This document shows, piece after piece, positions 48,501 to 57,500 of a stretch of 64,000 bases of DNA. The notes under the pieces are model-generated. The model searched no databases and was not told the DNA's origin. It saw only the letters and a program-made list of their open reading frames with translations. Source of the stretch: Diospyros lotus. Taxonomy: Eukaryota; Streptophyta; Magnoliopsida; Ericales; Ebenaceae. How positions within the stretch are numbered: position 1 is the stretch's first letter; each line of letters starts with the position of its first letter. The stretch is from positions 50,293,716-50,357,715 of the forward strand of contig NC_068338.1 of assembly GCF_014633365.1 (NCBI RefSeq). The letters are read 5' to 3'. A program made the position numbers and the translations under genes.

Positions 48501-51500
48501 ACCTGAGAACTGTCCTATCTTGAATTTGAGCTAGTCAATTATATTCTTCTTTGAAGTCAGCACTTCTTTTCATATTACATGGTTGTCTGGTCCCATTTTT
48601 TGGAAAATGGCTACTTCTTGTAAGGCAACTTGACCTGTAAGATATAATCATTGAATGACAAATTGAATGGTTTACTGCAATTTGAACTTCTAGAAGATTT
48701 TTATTTATTCAGAATTTATTGTTAGTATATTTTGTTAATAATCAGATTTGCAAAAAAAGAAAAACTGGTACTATTCATGCCAACTTTTGTATTATGAAGG
48801 ATCCCATAGTGGAATATGAAGACACACACACACACACACACACAAAGACAAATATTTTATTACTTGAGTAAGTAAAAAAACCATAATAAGATGAAAAAAT
48901 ATTTAAATGGTTCTTAATAAGATTAATAATTTATTTGTGAAATACATTTGTTTTTGTGAATTTTGTAGCAATTACATCACGTTAAGAAGACACACACATA
49001 CACAAAAGAAAGTTGAAGAGTTGAAATTTATTATTTGAGAAATTAGTATTTTCTGTATGTTTTTGCTTTTGCTATTTGATAGATCTCTCTGTTTAGCTAA
49101 GAGGATTAAATTTGCTTGGTTTCATGTCAAGGATTTAAGTCTGAAATAAAAGAAGGGAGGATAGTTGGAGGACATGGCAGCTGACTTACTAGATAGTCTG
49201 ACCATGTTCCTAAAAGGAATGTATTTCTGTAATTTTACTTTCTATCTTGAAATATATATTTATATATTTTAATTTCTCCAGACCTGAAGTTGTTGTATGT
49301 CTTTTATAATGTCAACACATCTCATGGCTCATGATTTGATACAGGTTCTGATCCAAAAACAGGTTTTTAATTTCCGCAATGCATCTGGACTTGGGCATAT
49401 AAGCTATTTTTGAATTTATATGTATATGTTTAGCATAAGCTGCTTTCATGGTATTTGTCCTCTGATTTTTAAGTTCTGTTACTTATAGATTGAGGGAAGA
49501 AGAGGAAGCCTTATCTCAAACCCTATTCATGCGAAAGGAAGAAGTAGAAAAGTTTGCTCGTGAGGTATGGAATTGTTTTGATAGTTTTACAAGATTGATG
49601 AAAATTGAGAATGCTGGACTGTATAGTTTTACAGGATTGTTTTGATAGTTTGTTTTGTTTTTGATATTATGTTGAAAACTTTGCATTTAGCTTCTTTTCA
49701 TCATGTTTTGGTTGGGGTTGCTTCCTGTTGGTAGATTAACCATGGGATATAGTTAGGTGCCTTGAGTTCTATGTTTTGCATAAAGTGGAACTACATTGTG
49801 CTATCTTTGTGTAAGTCTTACTTTGTCTAACATAGCGGTTCATTGACTTTGAAAGAATATATTCTGGTTATCTTTTTTTTTTTTTTTAGAGCATTAACCT
49901 TCATTATGCTTCACACCTTGATCAGGGATTTGTGTAAGGGTGAGAGATTACTCTTTTTAAGAAAACCCTTTTTAGTACTCCCACTTATATTTTGGCTTTG
50001 TTCCAAATCCTGACCTTGATTGTTTCTCGGTTAGATAATTGCAAGGATATTCTCATTGTAGAGGGTTAGGCGAGGAGTTCAAGATTCATTGGTTAGTTGG
50101 GATGTGGTATGTCTTTGGTCTTCCTAGGGACGGAAGTGGTTTGGCTGTTCAGGTCTTGGAAATTTAAAGATATCAAAGTCCTTTTGGGTAAGTGGCTGTG
50201 GGGATTTGCTAATGAAAATTAATTTATTTGGAAAGAGTTTTATGTAATCAAATTATGGTTCTTTATTGGGGCCAGGGGAATGGAGTTGGTTTGGGGGTTT
50301 GATTAATTCACCTTATGGTGATAGCTTTTTGGAAAGGTATCATAAATCTAGAATGCTTTCTTAATTTGTTTTAGTTTCTATCTTTTCAAGTAGGTGATAC
50401 GAAATGTTTAGATTCTGGTTGACTGTTAGTATAATTTTAGATGTTTGATTCAGTTATTACTAGATTTGTATCTGTTAGGTAGTAATAGCCTGACGTGATT
50501 ACACTTCTTTCAACTTTGATAATGTTGTTCCCTCTTTTAAGGTGGAACTTGCATGGCTGAGAGTTTGATTCTGCTTTTTGTTGTTTGAGTTCCTTAAGAC
50601 TCTCTCCAAGGAAGGACTGGTGGTTTGAATCTATCAAATTGTGGATCTTTCTTTTTCATTTTATGAAGCTCTCTTGATAAAGGGTGATTGTATTTTCCTT
50701 GAAAACTGTTATGGAAATTGAAGGCTACTCCTAGAGTGGCCTTTTTTGATTGGAGTGCTCCACTTGGATTATTCTCACAACTATTAATTTGCGGTAGAGG
50801 TGTCTTTTGTGAATGATTGGATTTGTGAGGTGGACTGGGCATTGGTTGATCATCTACTTCTTACTTGTTCTGCAACTTGTGATATATGGAGTGCTCCTCT
50901 CTCTCTCTCATGTCCAGTGGGTCAATCTAGCTTTGGTGTTTGATTTTTTGTCTTCTCAGGGTTGGGCTACTCCCTGTGAGGTTGTGAGTGTGAGTGATTT
51001 TTGGTTTCTTCTGTTTTATGTGGAATTTTTGGAGGGAGAAAAATAGGAGAGCTTTTGAAAAATGTGATGGTTCTCTAGCCTATGTTAGGTGAAGTATCCT
51101 TATTTTCCATTTTTTGGGATAGAATGGAATTTTCCTTCTCTTTTGAATATTTTATAAAAGTTTTTAAATAATCATGTCGTACAAGTTGCCGGTGTTAGCT
51201 TGTTAAGGGATTTCTTTTATTTTTATTTTTTATACATTGTTTTCTTTCAAAAGATAGAACACAATTAAAATAATAATGATGCATTCCTCAGGGATTTTGC
51301 CTCTTGTTTTAGATCCCTTGGGGAAAGTGATAGTTATGTTGTTAGCTACCAACAGTATTGAAAACTTAAGAAGTTGTTAGAATGGGTGTAACTTGAATGT
51401 CTATAATCAATATGACTTCTCCTATGACCTCTTATCATGGGTGATCAATGACACCTCTTATCATGGGTGATCAATGACACAATCTTACGGCTATGTGGGA

Positions 51501-54500
51501 GTTAACTTCATTTGAGTTTAGAACCTCCCTGCCTTAAGAATTAGGTAAAGAAATACTGCTTTCTTACTATTTTCTTTGATAAATGAGAATTTGTGCTGAA
51601 ACAATCTTCCTTAAGTAAGCCATGTGTGTTGTAATTTAGAAACCAAAAAAAAAAAAAAAACTGCTAGTTGGAAGAGCAAACTAGAATTGCAATTCATAGG
51701 CTCAAAATCTTCTTTACTGCAGTGTCTCTGTATTTGGCTTATATTAAAGTTTTGTGACTTCTTTTTCTTGAATTGATTTCATAGGATAGCTTAACTTTGC
51801 TGAGGCTCACTATACCTTTTTGGCTAGCTTTTGTCTTTACTTCCATGTTTATGGATGCCATGCCCCTTTGATGCTTTCTAACGAAGCTACTTATGTCAGA
51901 TATCTACCAGAAAATTATTTGATAAAGAATTTGGAAAACTTTATTGTTATAAAATTTATTAAAAATGATGAACCAGTAGTTTTGAATCTTACTTGGCTTG
52001 GATTTTTTATTCAATTTGGCAAACCTGTGAGATATCTCACGAAATTTTAATTATTTATGGCGTCGCACCTGCTGCTTGATTTGTATGTTCCTCTGTCACG
52101 AACCTAGGGTTCGTGATGGGTTAGAAGAAGAATTGGGGAAGAACAAAGAAGAAATGAAGGGGGAGATTGAAGAGAATTAGGGAGAAAGTTAAGAGAAATG
52201 AGGGAGAGCAGAATGGAGAGAAACGAGAGGGAGAATTGGAGAGAGAGAGAATCAGATTTTCTATTGTCAATTTCAGCATACCCTCCCCTCCATTTACATC
52301 AGCCTTATATAGGCATATTTGTCCCCTAACAGCTTTGCACATGCAGCCATGTGCACCTAACTAATTGCTAGAATATCCCTAACCAACTATTCTACCCTAT
52401 TACAATAATACCCTTTTATTATTCATAGGGTCATGACATCCTCTTCATGTGTTCTATTATCCATAATAAAAGTGGAATTACGTGATCTATGTTATCTTTT
52501 TTCAGATTGAAGAAAATGAAAGGAGGCATCGTGAAATTTTTTCACAGATACATGATCTCCGCTTGCATCAAACCAACAAGGTGCGGATAATTCTTTAGCT
52601 TTTGGGTCTTTTGAAGCACTTAAACATGATTTTTTTTTTTTTTTTTTGGAATATGATGCCTTTTTGAATAATTAGATTTGTTCACAAGTGCAAAACCTAT
52701 GATTCTATGCTTTGATTGCAGTTGTATTGCTTACACATGGCATGCTTTCTTTTACCCCAGGTTACAGCTTTTGGAGGATTCAGAGTAACTAATCTTTTGC
52801 AGACAATAGAGAGACACCATCATAGGTTTAAAAGACCACCCATTGGTCCAATTGGTGCTCATCTGGTTAGTGGTAGAAAATGATGTTGTCTTTTGAAGTG
52901 TGGGAGCGTGTGTATCTGTGATTGTGAGTGAAGTTAATTCATTTAATTGGATTGGTTGTCATGTAATTATTATTTACCCATTTAGCTCTGTTCCTGAATA
53001 AGTATTCCTTCACCTGAAGTGGAGCTTACTTTTCAATTTCTTATAAATCTTAGGAAACATTTTACTATTTTGGCGAGGAAGAAAGAGTTACTTATTGATT
53101 AGTATGAGAGGAAGAACTAGAAAAGCAACTGCAAAATTTGGGTTAAAACAGTGTAAGATCAAATCTGGAACAATAATATGAAAGGTTTAATAAAACCTCA
53201 AATGTTGAATCAGAATATAAACAACTGCCTAAAAAGTGTCTTAAAAGACTATTTATACTAGGGTTACTACGGAAATAAATTATGTCCGTTGCTCACAAAG
53301 GAATCTTTAATCTTAGTCATCATCTCTATATTAAACATCACATGTTAGTCACATGACAACTTATTAAAGCTAATAATATAAAATCCTACCAAAACCTAAT
53401 AACATAGATACTAACCATAAACTAAAGAAATAAAATAATAAAATCACTTATGAATCCAAGAATATGCTTCTGTATCGCTTTTGTTCTTTTTTGATCACAT
53501 AATTTTCCCTGTCCCTGCTTTGCATGTTATTGACTAGAAAATTGTTACAATAGATTAGCATTGTAACATTGTGGGTCCTCACCCAAAAGTGCTAGTTAAA
53601 AATAACTTATGGGCTCATGGGACCAAGTAATATACTCAAGACCTCCCTAGTAAACTACTGATGTGGGATTGGATTGTGACAAACTACCCTTCTTTATTTC
53701 TTGGTGTCCTTGCCATGCCAAAAATCTCATATTGATCAATCTAACCTGAGTCAAATTAAAAATACTTTCTTGGCCCACACCTATGCAGTAGTGGTATATT
53801 TTAAATCTGACTTGGGTTATGTAATATCCCAAGTCAAAATAAATAAATACGTCGTTAATATGTGAAATATTACATATTTTGTGACGATAAGAAAAATCTA
53901 GAAAACAGTTTAAAGATCTTAAACAGCCGAATCAATGAAAGGGAATACCCAGAATGTAAATATCCAAAGAGAAAGGTATATCATTGATGAGCGTTTCAAG
54001 GCAAGATTTATGATGCTAAAAGGAATCAAAATGGAAATTATTTTTGGTACAGCTGCGATGCAGCCTAGGAAATCAAATCATCATAAGAGACTTCAAAAAA
54101 GGCAACAGAACCTTGAGAGGATTTAAGTTTTGCATAAGGAAAAACTCTGAAGTGGGTTCGGGGTAAAACAAAAGGATTCACGACCAAAATGTGATTTTTG
54201 CATAGTTTCGGGCCTAAGTGTAATTTTAAATTCTAGTTGGAAAAGGGTCAAAAAGGATATTTTTCCAAATTTGTTGGGCCAAATTAAGAGCATGGGACTT
54301 AGGGGTTCAAGTGACAAAATATCAAAGCTTAAGCACTTCAAATAAGGGTCAAAATGAAATTTGGAAAGTAGCGGGGGTCAAAGTGCAAATTTTGAAGAAA
54401 ACAGCCATGGCCACGGCCGGCCACCACTGGCCAGCCTCTTGCCATCATCGAAAAGGTCGTTTCAGGGTCCAGAGTGGGCCCCAGAGCATGGTGGATCGAT

Positions 54501-57500
54501 TGAGGTGACTATGGGCCGAGTATGGCCGTGATTTGACGGAAGGATGATGGGGTATGGCCGTGAGTCGCCAGAAATTTAGGAGAGGGGTGTTCATGGCAAA
54601 TCACCACAATTTGAGGTGATTTAAGGTTGTTTTATGGCATTAAAGGCTTGGATTTGACAAGGAATGGCTCGACAAGGCTAGAAATCGAGTATAAATAGAG
54701 GTTATGGCCGAGGGTTTTGTTCATCGAATTCAAGCTCTAAACCGAGGCTTTAGTGAGTGATTTGAGAGACATTGTTAGAGGGCTTTTGTTCCTAAGGTCA
54801 AGAGGGTCATTTTTGGAAAATTTCGTGAGGTTTCGCATAGGTTCTAAGAGGTTTTGAGCTTGGCCGGATTATCGCGTGGGTCGCTGGAGCCAGCTTGAAA
54901 TCAACCAAATTGAGGCATCTTCGGTGGTGTTTTTAGGCCAAGGGTTGTGCCATCAGGGGACTTGAAGAGGCCTTCAAAGTGGTGCAAAAAAATCAGTGAT
55001 CGGAGCAATTGCCGGCTACTGGAGGATCGGAGAAGATGACCAGTGTGTGGACTTCACGCGTTGGCCAATTTCTTTAGGCGCGTGGATAGGTATTTATTTT
55101 TGATTTTTTTTTAAATTTTCCCAAAATTATTTTATGAATTATTGTGGAGAAAAATTTGGGAAAATATTTAAGGAGATTTATTTTGGAATTATCGAGAGGA
55201 AAATGGGAGGCAATTAGAGGAAAATAGGATATTGAAATTCTTGAATAAATGTGATGACCAGGGATCATTGAGACATCGAGATTTGAGCAAGAGTGTGATT
55301 ATTAGGTCTCAACACGACAATCGAGGTCAACACGCATTTCGAGGTTTCAGTGTTAAAATTGCTTTCAAAGGTGAGTAGTTATACCAAAATTGGATTTAGT
55401 TTCATGCAAATGGTTTTGACTTGTAAGTGGTTCGATCCTAGATTTAGTTTCATGTTGACATGCCTTGTTATGCTATACGTCATGTATATTGCATTTACAT
55501 GTCATGATGATGAAATATGCATATGCTCATGATAATATTATCAGTGTTCTAATAGGCGGCCTCTAGGAGGCCGCCTAGGCGGTAAAAAGGCGCTAGGCGA
55601 CCCTTGGCAGCTGTGAGTTCCTCCAAATCGGCCCCTTAGGTGCCGGCCCAATTAATTGGGCTCAGGCGGCTCCTAGGCGGCCAAGGCAACGAGGTGTTGC
55701 CTTGGCCGCCCAGACGTGGTTTGGGCTCAAGACCTCTCACCCGACTCCATTAGTGATGATTGTTGCAGCCGCTGCCGCCGCATCAGCTTGGGTTGCCCGA
55801 CTTCGTCGCCGTCACCACCACTGGATAGGGACTAGAACAGCCTTCGGACTTACCTGTGGTAACACAACGACGGTCCAATTGGCATTGGCGGGGGGTAACG
55901 ATGTGATAGAAGGAGGCAGACGGTTCGATTGGCAATGGTGGGGGGCATCGATGTGCTTGGAGGAGGCAGACAGTTCGATTGGCTATGGCGGGGGCAACGA
56001 TGTGCTTGGAGGAGGCAGGTTTGAGAGGGAGAGAGAGAGAGCATTGTGAATTTTTTTTTTTTTTTTGGGAGGGGAGGGGGGGGAGTGAGAACGTGCTGAA
56101 ATTTGAGGGGGTAGGGGGTGGGGTGGGGAAAGAAAGAATATATTAAGAAAAAAAATTAAAAAATATTAAATTTTCTAGGTGGCCTAGGCGCTAGGCGGTA
56201 GCTTGCCGCCCGACTACCGCCTTTTGAAACACTGAATATTATTGATCATGCATCGCATACGTTTGAGAGTACGGACAGGCATTGCTGCTCTACTAAGGGT
56301 GCCTCCATACACCTTAGGCTGGTAAGAAGGTCGTAAAAATGAAAAGTAGCAATAAAGTGTGGTTAATGCCTTGTTGGCTCAAACGAAAGAAATGAAGACA
56401 TTTTGCATTTGCATACATACATGAGTTATGAAGTTTATACCCTTAGATGATTCATCATCTAACATGGACTTTGTCTCTAGAATATTCAAACGTTCCAGGT
56501 GAAGATTTAGCAGAGGCAGGCATGGAAGAAGCATATAATGGCACTTAGCAAGTGTATGTTGTTGGTTTTACAATTTTGCAACTATGTATTTAAGTCTGCT
56601 ACTTTGAATTCAGAACGTTTTGAAAGTTATTGATGAATGATCAAATTTGTGGTTAATGTTAAAGTTAAGTTCGATTCTTGCTTCCGCTATTGATGAAATA
56701 TCTAGTCTAGTGTGTGTAATGTATGATGAATCTCATGCTAGGTAGATAGACGGAAATTTTGGAAATTCTAGAATGATTGTCTTAAGCATGCGAAGATTGT
56801 TTGAAAAAAAATATAGCCCGGAATTTTCTAAGTTATAACATGCCCGGGAAAGTGGGGTGTTACAGGTTAGATTGATCGATATGGGATTTTTGGCATGGTG
56901 AGGATGCCAAGTATTAAAAGAGGGGAGTTTTCCATGATCCAGGCCTGCATCAGTAGTCTTTTTTCACTTGTAACACCATGGGTCCTCACACAAAAGTGCT
57001 AGCTGAAGATAACTTATGGGACCAAGTAAAATACTCAAGACCTCCCTAGCAGGCTACTGATGTGGGATTGGATTGTGAGAAGCGCCTTGGTGCTGATGCT
57101 TGGACTTTTGCAAAATGATGTAGAAGTTATGCCACTTTTGTTAATTATTTGATTTTGCTGCATGTAATTTATTGAAATTATAAATATGAAATTCAAATAA
57201 GATTTTTGTGACTGTCTTTTGGTAATCTGATTCAGGGTTTGTTCAGCAATCAATAATTGACTGCTAGTCTGTACTGAATTAGCCAAGTAATGTCAGAAAG
57301 CTTAGGTACCACTGTGTCTCCATGTCATTGTTAGTCCTGGATATCTGCTCATAAATTGTATCCGTTTCTTTTTTTTTTTTTTTTCAAATTATACTGTTGG
57401 CTGAACTAGTAGAGACAGTATATCTAATTCCTAATTAGTATTTATCTCTGCTGGTTTGTGGATAGACTATTTTGAGATCAAGCCAATTCTAGGTTGGATT

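Larger units (their letters stand above)
53563..57085. repeat. foldback repeat complex split by a solo LTR
   Basis: A unit at about 53563-53760 (GTGGGTCCTCACCCAAAAGTG ... CTACTGATGTGGGATTGG ... GGCATGCC) occurs inverted at 56865-56960 (GGTTAGATTGAT...GCATCAGTAGTC). The first part also recurs as a direct copy at 56970-57085. Before the LTR inserted, the first two were arms of one palindrome with a loop of about 70 bp. Confidence 0.75.

Noticed and set aside
55702..56049. 115-residue Ala/Arg-rich ORF
   Set aside because: Lies wholly within the hAT MITE and spans its tandem repeat; not a gene.
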